The notes: generated by a model not told the origin, from the sequence alone. A stretch of 64,000 nucleotides of DNA from Eubacteriales bacterium (GCA_030536555.1 JAUNPU010000004.1:109088-173087), one strand, 5' to 3'; shown: positions 36,035 through 44,392, counted from the first letter of the stretch. Program-made: numbers and translations.

Positions 36035-36847
36035 TTACAGCACATCTGAAAAATGTGGTCGCAGCCGCTTGAACGCCTTCAGTCCCAGCAGCCCGATCAC
36101 CACGGTCACCGCCCAGAAGTAGAGTCCCAGCTTCGGTCTCTCCCAGAACCAGTTGCCGGTCAGCATGCTGTCCCGGTATCCGGCAACCACATAGTAGAAG
36201 GGATTCAGCTTCAGCAGCGGAATCGCCCAGGGTGCCCGGCTCTCGAACATGCTCTCGTGGTACATGATTGGGGTCAGCCACATGCCGAACTGCAGCACGA
36301 TGCTGACGATCTGCGCCATATCCTTGAAAAATACGTTGACAGCTGCTGTCAGATAGCCAAAGCCCAGCGCCAGCATGGATGCGGCGAAGGTGTAGTACAG
36401 AATCTGCACCCAGGTCACCAGCGGCATCCGCCCGTACAGCAGAAATGCAATCAGCATGATCAGTACGAAGAAGCCATGTACCAGCAGGCAGGAGATCAGC
36501 TTGATAATCGGCAGAATCTCCACCTGAAACACCACCTTCTTCACCAGATAGCTGTACTCCTGCAGACAGTTGGTCACACAGTTAAGCGCCTCACTGTAGA
36601 AGAACCAGGGCACAATACCCGGAATCAGCCACAGCACGTAGGGCACATCCGGCACCGGCGGCACACTCTTAAATCCCACCTGGAAGATGAAAAAGTAGAT
36701 CAGCACCGTCACCATAGGCTGCACGAACATCCACACAATCCCGAAGTAGGAGCCCACGAACCGCTTCTTAAAGTCCGCCTTTGACAGATCCCAGATCAGC
36801 TTTCGTTTGCTGACGATCTCCCTCAGCAGCGAAATCAAATAGGTCAT
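36035..36847 (-). CDS. ABC-2 type polysaccharide export permease (Wzm/TagG-like)
   Basis: 270 residues with six membrane helices and the family segments 'LIWDLSKADFKKRFVGSYFGIVWMFVQPM' and 'YHESMFESRAPWAIPLLKLNPFYYVVAGYRDSML'. Proteins of this group form the channel that exports undecaprenol-linked O-antigen, teichoic acid or rhamnan with an ATPase (Wzt/TagH). No ATPase gene follows within the window, which is unusual since the two normally overlap. It begins 22 nt after rfbC, so the two share a transcript and a glycan theme. Confidence 0.92.
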   Translation of the reverse strand: MTYLISLLREIVSKRKLIWDLSKADFKKRFVGSYFGIVWMFVQPMVTVLIYFFIFQVGFKSVPPVPDVPYVLWLIPGIVPWFFYSEALNCVTNCLQEYSYLVKKVVFQVEILPIIKLISCLLVHGFFVLIMLIAFLLYGRMPLVTWVQILYYTFAASMLALGFGYLTAAVNVFFKDMAQIVSIVLQFGMWLTPIMYHESMFESRAPWAIPLLKLNPFYYVVAGYRDSMLTGNWFWERPKLGLYFWAVTVVIGLLGLKAFKRLRPHFSDVL

Positions 36848-36869
36848 AATATTCTTATTCCTCTCCTGT

Positions 36870-37424
36870 TCAGAACTTGAAGGTATCCTTCAGTCCGCTC
36901 CACTTCTGATCCTTCTCGGAAATGATCAGATTCACGCCTTCCTGCAGCGGCCACTCCACACCGATCTCCGGATCGTTCCATGCCAGTCCGCCCTCATCCC
37001 CCGGATGATAGAAGTCCGTGCACTTGTAGGCAAATTCCGCCTCGTCAGACAGCACCAGGAAGCCATGGGCAAATCCCTCCGGAATGTAGAACTGCTTCTT
37101 GTTCTCCGCCGTCAGCTCCACGCCGAACCACTTGCCGTAGGTTTTGGAATTGGCACGCAGATCCACCGCCACATCGAACACAGAACCGCGGATGGCACGC
37201 ACCAGCTTGCCCTGCGGGAACTGCTTCTGGAAGTGCAGACCACGCAGCACGCCTCTCACAGACATGGACTGGTTGTCCTGCACAAATACCATATTAAGAC
37301 CGGCTTCCTTAAAGTCGTTCTGATTGTAGGTCTCCACAAAGTAGCCGCGCTCATCTTTGAATACGGTCGGCTCGATCACATATAATCCTTCTATGTCGCA
37401 AGGAGTCACTTTAATTTTTCCCAT
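36870..37424 (-). CDS. rfbC: dTDP-4-dehydrorhamnose 3,5-epimerase
   Basis: 184 residues, the normal RmlC size. Marks are 'DERGYFVETYNQNDFKEAGL', 'MSVRGVLRGLHFQ' containing the catalytic His, 'VDLRANSKTYGKWFGVEL' and 'IPEGFAHGFLVLSDEAEFAYKCTDFYHP'. It makes dTDP-4-keto-L-rhamnose, one step before dTDP-L-rhamnose. The other rhamnose genes (rfbA, B, D) are not in the window. Its pairing with an export permease suggests a rhamnose-containing surface glycan. Confidence 0.96.
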   Translation of the reverse strand: MGKIKVTPCDIEGLYVIEPTVFKDERGYFVETYNQNDFKEAGLNMVFVQDNQSMSVRGVLRGLHFQKQFPQGKLVRAIRGSVFDVAVDLRANSKTYGKWFGVELTAENKKQFYIPEGFAHGFLVLSDEAEFAYKCTDFYHPGDEGGLAWNDPEIGVEWPLQEGVNLIISEKDQKWSGLKDTFKF

Positions 37425-37524
37425 TGCTCTCGTTCCTTTCTCTCTCGCCCTGTGGTTTGATAAAGGGCATAATCATATACATGATACTACGGCTCCTGGT
37501 ATTTGTCAAAATGAAAAGGGAAAG

Positions 37525-38025
37525 TTATATACGCACGCGAGCGGCTTCTGCCTCCCAGTGAACAATCTCCGCTTTCAAACGGGGGATTTCAGTATCTAAG
37601 CGATTCAGTTCTGACTTCAAACGAGTGATTTCAGTATCTAAACAGCTCCGTTCTGATTCCAAACGAGCAATCTCTGAATCTTGCCATGCGTCTCTCGCTT
37701 GTAGGCAAACGCCTTTTTCATCATGACAGGAAGATGCTTCTTTCTGACTAAGTTTTCTTTTCTCATAACAAACAAGCAATGCCTCCAGGCAAGCATCTTC
37801 TTCATCATAACAAGCATTTAATGCGTCCTGGCAAGCACCTTTTTCTTCAAAGCAAACATACAATGCGTCCTGACAGGCACCTTGTTTCTTCATAAACTCA
37901 AGTTTTTTGCGCATCTCTTCAAGCATATATAGTTCTGTATTCCGGTCCAGCTCTGCTAACATCTTTGAATACATTTCTATCCCCCTCTCCGCATTCATGC
38001 ACAATTCGTAAGCATCCAGATACAT
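37525..38025 (-). CDS. Duplicated Rpn-nuclease tail with eight 14-residue repeats
   Basis: 166 residues. The first 47 residues (MYLDAYELCMNAERGIEMYSK) copy the tail of the Rpn-type protein just upstream (MYFDVYEMCMNIERVVEMYSK). Residues 48-159 are eight exact-length repeats of 14: the first three are Cys-rich (xxACQDALxxCxxE), the last three are coiled-coil (EIxRLxxExxxLDT). The frame is the same as that of the upstream gene, separated by TAG-Lys-TAG; in the parent gene the second TAG codon is TGG. It may be translated from its own ATG at 38025, by readthrough, or be a relic. No known function. Confidence 0.6.
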   Translation of the reverse strand: MYLDAYELCMNAERGIEMYSKMLAELDRNTELYMLEEMRKKLEFMKKQGACQDALYVCFEEKGACQDALNACYDEEDACLEALLVCYEKRKLSQKEASSCHDEKGVCLQARDAWQDSEIARLESERSCLDTEITRLKSELNRLDTEIPRLKAEIVHWEAEAARVRI

Positions 38026-38049
38026 GGCTTCAAACTTCGGATTCTACTT

Positions 38050-39129
38050 CTACTCTTTCTTTTGAGCTTGTAATTCACGTTCCATCTGAAGCAGCCGCTG
38101 CTCGTACATGGCAATTTTTTTCATGCTCTGGCTAAGCTGTTCATCCTTCTGCTCAAGCAGCTCGTCTTTCTGGTTAATCTCATCCTGCATCTCGTCCATC
38201 ATATACCGCACCGTATTCCGGTCCAGCTCTGCCAACTCCTTTGAATACATCTCCACCACCCTCTCTATATTCATGCACATCTCATAAACATCAAAATACA
38301 TGGCTTCAAACTTCGGATCCCACTTTACCAACTCCAGAATCCGCTCCGGATCATCAAAGCTTAAGAATGACAGCCATGCCTCCAGCTCTGTACTGATACT
38401 TTTATTGTCCATATTCTGTTTGAAAATGTCAAGGGCTATAAACAAATATTCCTGAAGAAGATTGATCTCCAGACCGCTGTCTGATTTCTGTTTGAAGTAA
38501 TGCATATAAATATCTGGAAAGTCTTGAAATTCTTCCGTAGATTTCTCGAAAAACACGATGGTATAGACCTTCTTGATAGACCGATAGTTGAATACTTTTC
38601 CCTTCTGTCCACGGACCCGCTTATACTGCCGCAGCAGATGATCCGCACTGTAGCAGGCACTGCGCTCACCAGGAAATCTATATCCGATTTTCTGAATCTC
38701 CACATTGGCAAGGCTTCCGTCCTCCAGTTCCACCAGAATGTCGGTATACAAAAGCGACGACTCCTCCCCCAGCCGTACCGTATCATTGGGCAGCACCGTC
38801 TGTACTCTCACCTTCTTTTTCAAAAGCAGCGAAAGCAGCTGTTCCAATCGCTCCGGCGTTGTCTCCGGATTGAAAATCTCCTTGAAAAAGCCATCATAGA
38901 CCACCTTGACGCCTCGCACGCCGGAACAGAAATCAAGAAACTCCTCCTGCCGCTTCTCCTCCCACGTCCGAAACTGCGCTTCCAGCTCCGGTCTGGCCGC
39001 AATCATACTTCGGACAGCCCTTCTCGTCTGAATCATGGGAAAATGCTGTGCCAGCTGGCTCCTCACACTTTTCTCTTCCGTCAATAACCCCTCTGTAAAC
39101 TCCTGCATCCCGGTCTCGTTTTCGTACAT
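38050..39129 (-). CDS. Rpn-family PD-(D/E)XK nuclease / putative transposase
   Basis: 359 residues. The core has 'VVYDGFFKEIFNPETTPERLEQLL', 'LLYTDILVELEDGSLANVEIQ' with Asp130 and the Glu144-x-Gln146 form of the nuclease motif, and 'RSACYSADHLLRQYKRVRGQ'. These are the hallmarks of the Rpn (recombination-promoting nuclease) / PDDEXK transposase-like family, which is usually present in many copies in Lachnospiraceae. The C-terminal 60 residues are a coiled coil. The 3' end has been duplicated directly downstream. Its place between rfbC and surface genes is probably accidental. Confidence 0.88.
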   Translation of the reverse strand: MYENETGMQEFTEGLLTEEKSVRSQLAQHFPMIQTRRAVRSMIAARPELEAQFRTWEEKRQEEFLDFCSGVRGVKVVYDGFFKEIFNPETTPERLEQLLSLLLKKKVRVQTVLPNDTVRLGEESSLLYTDILVELEDGSLANVEIQKIGYRFPGERSACYSADHLLRQYKRVRGQKGKVFNYRSIKKVYTIVFFEKSTEEFQDFPDIYMHYFKQKSDSGLEINLLQEYLFIALDIFKQNMDNKSISTELEAWLSFLSFDDPERILELVKWDPKFEAMYFDVYEMCMNIERVVEMYSKELAELDRNTVRYMMDEMQDEINQKDELLEQKDEQLSQSMKKIAMYEQRLLQMERELQAQKKE

Positions 39130-39381
39130 ACGCAGACTCCTCCTTATGTAGATTAAAATGATTGTGATTACCAGTGACTTACTGTCCAGACTTTAAATGC
39201 CCTGAACATGACTGGAAACCGAATGCCTTTCGGCAATAGTGAAAAAAATGAATATCAGATTCCACGGGGCAGAATACCCTGTGAAAAAGATGGTTTTATC
39301 ATAGCACACACTGTTATAATATACAACAGCCTTATTGCATTATCGGCTGTTGCATTCCCCCCGATCCCGGAACTGCTTCCC

Positions 39382-40422
39382 TTATCGCTTCCGGCGATCC
39401 CACTCTGTATTTTTATAAAATGAACTCTTATCCTCCAGCATTTTTTGTTCCGACTGCCTTACCATTTCTTCCATATCGGAAACAGGCTCACACCGATACT
39501 CTACTCCGACAGCAACATGATAACCCGCCTGCCTGACTGCTGTCTTAAATAAATCCAGGTGCATTAAAATCTCCTGTTCTTTTTTATTCGTCCCGCAAAC
39601 CAGGAACTCATCCCCGCCCATGCGATATACATCATCCTGACAGAACGCCGCTTTCAACTCATGTGCAATAAAAACCAGCATGGCATCTCCCGCCGCATGA
39701 CCTTTCCTGTTGTTCAGTTCGTGCAGGCCGTTTACATCCACGTAAACGCAAAATACATCTGCTGCATGCAGACCGATATGCTTCTCTCTGTCAGTTTCAA
39801 AGCAATTTCGATTTTTCAAGCCGGTCATGGTGTCCATGTTTGCCATTTTGGAAATAATCTCTTCATTTCGATAGGACTCCAGCTTCACCCGCATCATATA
39901 GGAGCTTACAATCATACTGATGGCTCCATAAATACAGGCATTGATCAGATCGTTCGACCAGATATCGCGGGGTTTGTTCAAAAATACAAATGGAATAAAT
40001 ATTGCATCTGCGCAAAGAATCAACAGTATCACACGCAGCGGCCGGTCCACAAAAAGCAGCGGTACTGTCAGAAGCAGTGCCACGAACGTACCGGCAGCGC
40101 TGGTTGGACTGGTCACAACACCAAGGGCAATTCCAAAGCCCAGCAGGGCAGCCTCAAATAAATAGACAAGCGGCAGTACGGTTCCCTTTCTGGTTCTTGC
40201 GATGACCCGGATGATAATCACAAAAACGGCAGCTGTAGCATATGCAGCCAAATTCCCACGGGACAATGCATTCACCGGGCTGATTAGAATCATCACACAC
40301 AGAAAAAACAATGCAATTGCAGTAAAAATCTGCAGATTCTTACGGTTTTCTGTTTCAATCCGCTCCGTTAATTCTGCATATTCGGATTCTCCCAGACATG
40401 CAGACATCAGATATTGTTTCAT
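39382..40422 (-). CDS. Membrane-bound diguanylate cyclase (GGDEF)
   Basis: 346 residues. Six hydrophobic helices fill residues 30-175 (no recognised sensor fold), followed by a GGDEF domain starting at 'ANMDTMTGLKNRNCFETD', with the active motif GGDEF at 269-273. There is no RxxD inhibitory site at the expected place, unlike the cyclase at 14271. It should make cyclic di-GMP at the membrane. It lies directly after the sortase-substrate operon (75-nt gap), which may link cyclic di-GMP to surface glycan or surface protein display. Confidence 0.9.
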   Translation of the reverse strand: MKQYLMSACLGESEYAELTERIETENRKNLQIFTAIALFFLCVMILISPVNALSRGNLAAYATAAVFVIIIRVIARTRKGTVLPLVYLFEAALLGFGIALGVVTSPTSAAGTFVALLLTVPLLFVDRPLRVILLILCADAIFIPFVFLNKPRDIWSNDLINACIYGAISMIVSSYMMRVKLESYRNEEIISKMANMDTMTGLKNRNCFETDREKHIGLHAADVFCVYVDVNGLHELNNRKGHAAGDAMLVFIAHELKAAFCQDDVYRMGGDEFLVCGTNKKEQEILMHLDLFKTAVRQAGYHVAVGVEYRCEPVSDMEEMVRQSEQKMLEDKSSFYKNTEWDRRKR

Positions 40423-40497
40423 CCTTGCAAAAAAAATCGCCTGTCACTGTATACACCTTCTTTGATTCTGTTTTTGTAACTGTTCGTACCTTCCCAG

Positions 40498-41199
40498 TCA
40501 CCAGTTTTCTTTTCTGCGGGTTTTCTCACGGCAACCGACACACACCATTCCTGCCAGGCAGATCAGACCTGCAATTGGGGTCAGGGATATCAGCAGCGGC
40601 TGCCCGGTCTTCGGGGATACTCCCTGCTGCCTTCCATAGCGCTGCTCGAGTGCTGCCGCCGTATTTCCGTCAGAAACAACCGCAATCAGTCCCGCATGAG
40701 GCAGGCTGGCAAGCGCAATTTCATCCCCGGTGATCGTCTCGATTATGGTCCATTCTCCACGTTCTTCCTCATACAGCAGCACATACACCACCGAATCGGA
40801 AGAGACTCCCGTAACCTTCAGCGTTACGTCAATCGGATACTGTACCTGGCTCTCATCCCCGTCCACAGCCACATAGAGAATATCCAGCACCTGCAGTTCT
40901 TTCCCTTTTTCAGCGCCGAAAACATTTTCCTTCCCATGCTCATCCCGCATCTCATCGATGGCATCCAGTTCCTTCTCTTCCAGTCTTCCCTCCTGCTCTG
41001 CGCTGGAAACCGGAATCGTCACAATATTCACGTCCTTTCCCGCACTGTCCTTTCCATTTTCCGCACCTGTCACGATTCCTGACACAGTCGGGCTCGGCAG
41101 GGCGTATGCCGGACCTGCCTGTGCCGCAGCCATCCCTGCCGCTGCCAGAATCGCAGCGATCTTTCTGAATCTGTACCTCTTTTTTTCATTTCCGCTCAT
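40498..41199 (-). CDS. Secreted cell-wall-anchored protein with SPKTG sorting signal
   Basis: 233 residues with a signal peptide (KKRYRFRKIAAILAAAGMAAAQA), an exported domain of about 160 residues without a recognised family, and a C-terminal cell-wall sorting signal: SPKTG at 195-199, a hydrophobic stretch 202-222, and the basic tail REKTRRK. (S/N/P)PxTG motifs are used by class B-type sortases of Clostridia. It overlaps the upstream sortase-LCP gene by 4 nt, so it is very likely that enzyme's dedicated substrate. The domain contains 'YPIDVTLKVTGVSSDSVVYVLLYEEERGEWTIIET', a beta-rich segment. Confidence 0.85.
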   Translation of the reverse strand: MSGNEKKRYRFRKIAAILAAAGMAAAQAGPAYALPSPTVSGIVTGAENGKDSAGKDVNIVTIPVSSAEQEGRLEEKELDAIDEMRDEHGKENVFGAEKGKELQVLDILYVAVDGDESQVQYPIDVTLKVTGVSSDSVVYVLLYEEERGEWTIIETITGDEIALASLPHAGLIAVVSDGNTAAALEQRYGRQQGVSPKTGQPLLISLTPIAGLICLAGMVCVGCREKTRRKENW

Positions 41200-42908
41200 G
41201 GCTGATTCCCTTCTTTCTCATAAAACATATGCAGCAAAAGCTGTCTGAACCCTTCCTCATCTGCATAGAACTCATCGTACTCCTCACCCGCCGTCACCGC
41301 TCCGGGCACAACCTGGATCTGTTCGAAATCCACCTGATACTCTGTCAGCGACTCAAACTGGGACAGCTTCATATCCGTCACGGTATAGGGCGCCATTCGC
41401 TCCAGCAGCTTCTGCACGGAACCGTCCTCCCTCCGCAGATACTTCTGAATCGACCGAAAAAGCGCCGGAAGGTATTGCCGCTGCCGCTCCATTCGTTCCA
41501 GACTGCTCCCCGTCACAGTCGTATCCCGATAGCGGACAAACCGTTCCGCCTGTTCTCCGTCCAGACATATCCTTTGCCCTTCCTCAAATGCTTCATCAAT
41601 TCCCGTATAATCCCGTGAAAACTCCAGTGTCACACCCCCAACCTCATCATTGAGCGCCGGAAGTCCCGCAATATTCACTGACAGATAGTCGTCCACCGGG
41701 ATTCCGTACAGGATTCTCGACACGCAGGCCGTCATCGCCAGACTGCTGCTCTTCTCCCCGCTGCCATAGGCATACTGGGTGGCAACCGGAGCCGTCACCG
41801 TCGTGAAATACTGCCCCGCAGCATCATATAGCTCCACATCGGTCATCAGACTTCGCGGAATCTGAAGCAGCCGCCCGGTCCTCTTTCTCCGGTCCAAAGA
41901 AAGCACCATGATAAAATCCGCCTGCCCCGCATACCCCGGAAGTTCCTGAATCGAAACCCGCTCGGATTTGTCAATTCCCGCAATCAAAATATTCCAAAGA
42001 TACGGATTATACTGGTATTCCGACCACTGCTGTTCCTCCGGAATCAGCACCGCCACCACCAGCAGGCGCTGATTGTCATTGCCATTGCAGGTTGACAGGG
42101 TGATAATCCTGTCCTCCGCTGTCACCGGAACCGATGCATCCAGATAGGAAAAGAGGCTCCGCCTGTCTTCCAGTGAATCCATAAATGCCTGATACTGAAG
42201 TCTGTCATCAAACTGAAAGGATTCCAGAAGATGGCGGTTATCATAGGTCACCGCCGCAAACACCCGGTAGCGGAGCACTCTGTCCCTGGTATACAGGGTG
42301 ATGTCCCGATGCGCCTTCATATAATCTGCATCCAGATATTTTTTCAGTCCTCCGAACATGGAGCCATCCGCCATATTGTGCCCGTAGAGCACGGTATTGT
42401 AATCTGAAAAATCCCTGGCATTTGCCCGCTCCGTATAAATCGATCCGGCAGCGCTCCTTCTGTGAAATGCGGTGTGCTTCAGATAATACCCGTCGTCTGC
42501 TGCGTGCTGCAGAACCGGATAGTCCACCTCCGTCCCCGGTATCTGAATCCATGCATAAATATCCGGGTTTTCCTGCTCCAGCACGGAAAAATCAATCGGA
42601 ATCTCAGCCATCTCCGGCTGTTCGCTGCCGGGTGCACCATTCCCAGGCTGCCTGCTGCCAAATGCTCCACTCCCAGGCTGTCCGCCGCCTGACATTCCAT
42701 CCCCGGGCTGTCCGCTGCCAGATGCTCCTGCCTCCGGCGGCATGGCAGAGAACGCAAAGATATCCCCGACCGCCTCGGGCTTCCCATATGCCCGGTCTGC
42801 CAAAGCCTGATACTGATTCCCGTCTCTCGCCGTCAGATATTGATATCCGGCCATCACAGCCACTGCCGACAGAAATCCGGCCGCAAAAAGAAGGTACGCT
42901 TTATTCAT
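41196..42908 (-). CDS. Class B sortase fused to a LytR-CpsA-Psr (LCP) domain
   Basis: 570 residues in one open frame. An N-terminal membrane anchor (residues 1-22) is followed by a Gly/Pro/Gln linker of four 10-residue repeats at 61-100 (GxxGxxQPGx). A class B sortase domain spans about 105-290 with the full triad: His177 in 'YGHNM', Cys274 in 'LSTCNG' and Arg281 in 'NQRLLV'. An LCP domain follows at about 305-490 with 'NILIAGIDKSE', 'QIPRSLM', 'DEVGGV', 'LDGEQAERFVRYRDT' and 'SLERMERQRQYL'. LCP enzymes join glycopolymers to peptidoglycan; sortases join proteins. The gene sits between wzz and the SPKTG-protein gene, overlapping both. Confidence 0.92.
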   Translation of the reverse strand: MNKAYLLFAAGFLSAVAVMAGYQYLTARDGNQYQALADRAYGKPEAVGDIFAFSAMPPEAGASGSGQPGDGMSGGGQPGSGAFGSRQPGNGAPGSEQPEMAEIPIDFSVLEQENPDIYAWIQIPGTEVDYPVLQHAADDGYYLKHTAFHRRSAAGSIYTERANARDFSDYNTVLYGHNMADGSMFGGLKKYLDADYMKAHRDITLYTRDRVLRYRVFAAVTYDNRHLLESFQFDDRLQYQAFMDSLEDRRSLFSYLDASVPVTAEDRIITLSTCNGNDNQRLLVVAVLIPEEQQWSEYQYNPYLWNILIAGIDKSERVSIQELPGYAGQADFIMVLSLDRRKRTGRLLQIPRSLMTDVELYDAAGQYFTTVTAPVATQYAYGSGEKSSSLAMTACVSRILYGIPVDDYLSVNIAGLPALNDEVGGVTLEFSRDYTGIDEAFEEGQRICLDGEQAERFVRYRDTTVTGSSLERMERQRQYLPALFRSIQKYLRREDGSVQKLLERMAPYTVTDMKLSQFESLTEYQVDFEQIQVVPGAVTAGEEYDEFYADEEGFRQLLLHMFYEKEGNQP

Positions 42909-43617
42909 CCCTATGCCTCTTAAGCTCTCTGTCCTCCGGTATCACCACCAGCGTCTTAAGACCCAGATATTTCATGATATCTTCCTCCGACTTGATATTG
43001 CCGTTCAGGATAAACTGAATCACCACTATGGCCATCGCCGCCATAACGCCGGCTGCTCCGCCAATCAGCGTATTCTTCCGGATATCGGGCCCATATGGGA
43101 CCAGTGCAGGCTCTGCCTTCTGCACAATGGTCGACGGGTCCGATTTCGTGATTGCAGCCATCTGCTCCACAATCTCCACCCCCGCTACATTGGCGATAAT
43201 GCTCGCCTCCTCTGCATTTTCACTGACTACATTGACCTCCAGTATTCTGGTTGCCCGGTCATTGACCGAGAGCTTATCGTTGATCTGGCTTCTGGTATAG
43301 GTCAGCCCTCCACGCTCTTTCTGAATCCGCTCAATCGTACCGTCCAGTACCGGATTGCTCTTGGCAATAATCAGATAATCCTCCGCCAGCTTCTCACTGA
43401 TCTGGATATCTGCCAGCGATGTGACACTGGTGGAGCTTGGCAGCACATAAATCAGCGTGGTAGACCTGTATGTTGGCGTGATCAGTCTGGTTGACACCAG
43501 AAATGCCGTCACAGCCAGCGCTGCCCCCAGCCCCACGATCATCCACCACTTTTTCTCCAGAAAGTAAAGCAATGCAAGCAAATCAATCTCAATCTCATCA
43601 TCAAACGGTTCATTCAT
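42901..43617 (-). CDS. Wzz/CpsC-type chain-length determinant and kinase adaptor
   Basis: 238 residues from the ATG at 43617, which overlaps the stop of the kinase gene; an earlier frame start has no binding site. Two membrane helices (about 25-45 and 185-210) enclose an extracellular domain, as in CpsC/CapA proteins. The N-terminal 'DEIEIDLLALLYFLEKKWWMIVG' is the family signature. It controls polymer length and, through its second cytoplasmic tail, activates the partner tyrosine kinase. The overlap with both neighbours shows a tight operon. Confidence 0.92.
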   Translation of the reverse strand: MNEPFDDEIEIDLLALLYFLEKKWWMIVGLGAALAVTAFLVSTRLITPTYRSTTLIYVLPSSTSVTSLADIQISEKLAEDYLIIAKSNPVLDGTIERIQKERGGLTYTRSQINDKLSVNDRATRILEVNVVSENAEEASIIANVAGVEIVEQMAAITKSDPSTIVQKAEPALVPYGPDIRKNTLIGGAAGVMAAMAIVVIQFILNGNIKSEEDIMKYLGLKTLVVIPEDRELKRHRDE

Positions 43618-44392
43618 GATTGTCCACCTGTTCCAAATCCCTGTTTTCATTCACCCCGTAGCCGTATCCATAACCGTAGCCATATTTACGATATCCATAT
43701 CCATATCGTCTGGTGTAGCTTTTGCGCTCCTTCATATTTACCTGATTCAGAACAACTCCCAGAATATTCTCATTGGCAGCCCGAAGCTGCTCAATGATCG
43801 CCTGCGCATCGGCACGAGAGGTATAATCATACCGCACCACCATCACCGAACCATCGCAGCATCTGGCTGCCACCGCGGCATCGATTACGCTTCCAAGAGG
43901 CGGTGTATCCACAATCACATAATCATAATTCGCTCTGCTCTCCTCAATCAGGCGACGGAACTTCTCGCTGCCCAAAAGCTCCGTGGCATTGCTGCAGTTC
44001 TTGCCCGGCGGCAGCACATAGACGCCTCTTTTCTCCATCGCACAGATGATGTCTGACAGCTCCTCCTTCCCGCTCAATACCTCACTGAGGCCCCGCTCCC
44101 TGCCTGACATTCCCAGACGCTTCATCAGCACAGACTTGCGCATGTCCGCATCGACCAGCAGCACGCTCTTCTCCGCCTCCGCAAAGGTACACGCCAGAAA
44201 ATACGCTACCGTCGTCTTCCCGTCATCCGGCATACAGCTTGATACCATAATAACCCGATTCTCATCTCCCGACAGTTCGATATTGGTCCTCAGCGTGCGA
44301 AACAGTTCCTGCTCCTGCCGCCCCATATCAATCCTGCCTTTTCGCATCTTAATCCCCATAACTGTCCCCCTGTACAGCTGCTTCTTGTCCAT
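43610..44392 (-). CDS. Capsular polysaccharide tyrosine kinase (CpsD/CapB type)
   Basis: 260 residues. BY-kinase motifs are visible: Walker A 'SSCMPDDGKTT' (51-61), A' 'LLVDADMRK' (78-86) and Walker B 'VIVDTPP' (159-165). The C-terminal cluster has nine tyrosines between 226 and 245, mostly as Gly-Tyr repeats, the expected autophosphorylation site. The kinase with its adaptor regulates polymer export and length. An inner ATG at 44359 has a better upstream site (AGGGGG) than the first ATG, so the true start may lie there. Kinase before adaptor is the reverse of the streptococcal order. Confidence 0.92.
   Translation of the reverse strand: MDKKQLYRGTVMGIKMRKGRIDMGRQEQELFRTLRTNIELSGDENRVIMVSSCMPDDGKTTVAYFLACTFAEAEKSVLLVDADMRKSVLMKRLGMSGRERGLSEVLSGKEELSDIICAMEKRGVYVLPPGKNCSNATELLGSEKFRRLIEESRANYDYVIVDTPPLGSVIDAAVAARCCDGSVMVVRYDYTSRADAQAIIEQLRAANENILGVVLNQVNMKERKSYTRRYGYGYRKYGYGYGYGYGVNENRDLEQVDNHE

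Noticed and set aside
39324..39352. CAACAGCC/GGCTGTTG hairpin as terminator of the membrane cyclase
   Set aside because: The 8-bp stem is clear but no T run follows on the minus strand, so I do not call it a terminator.
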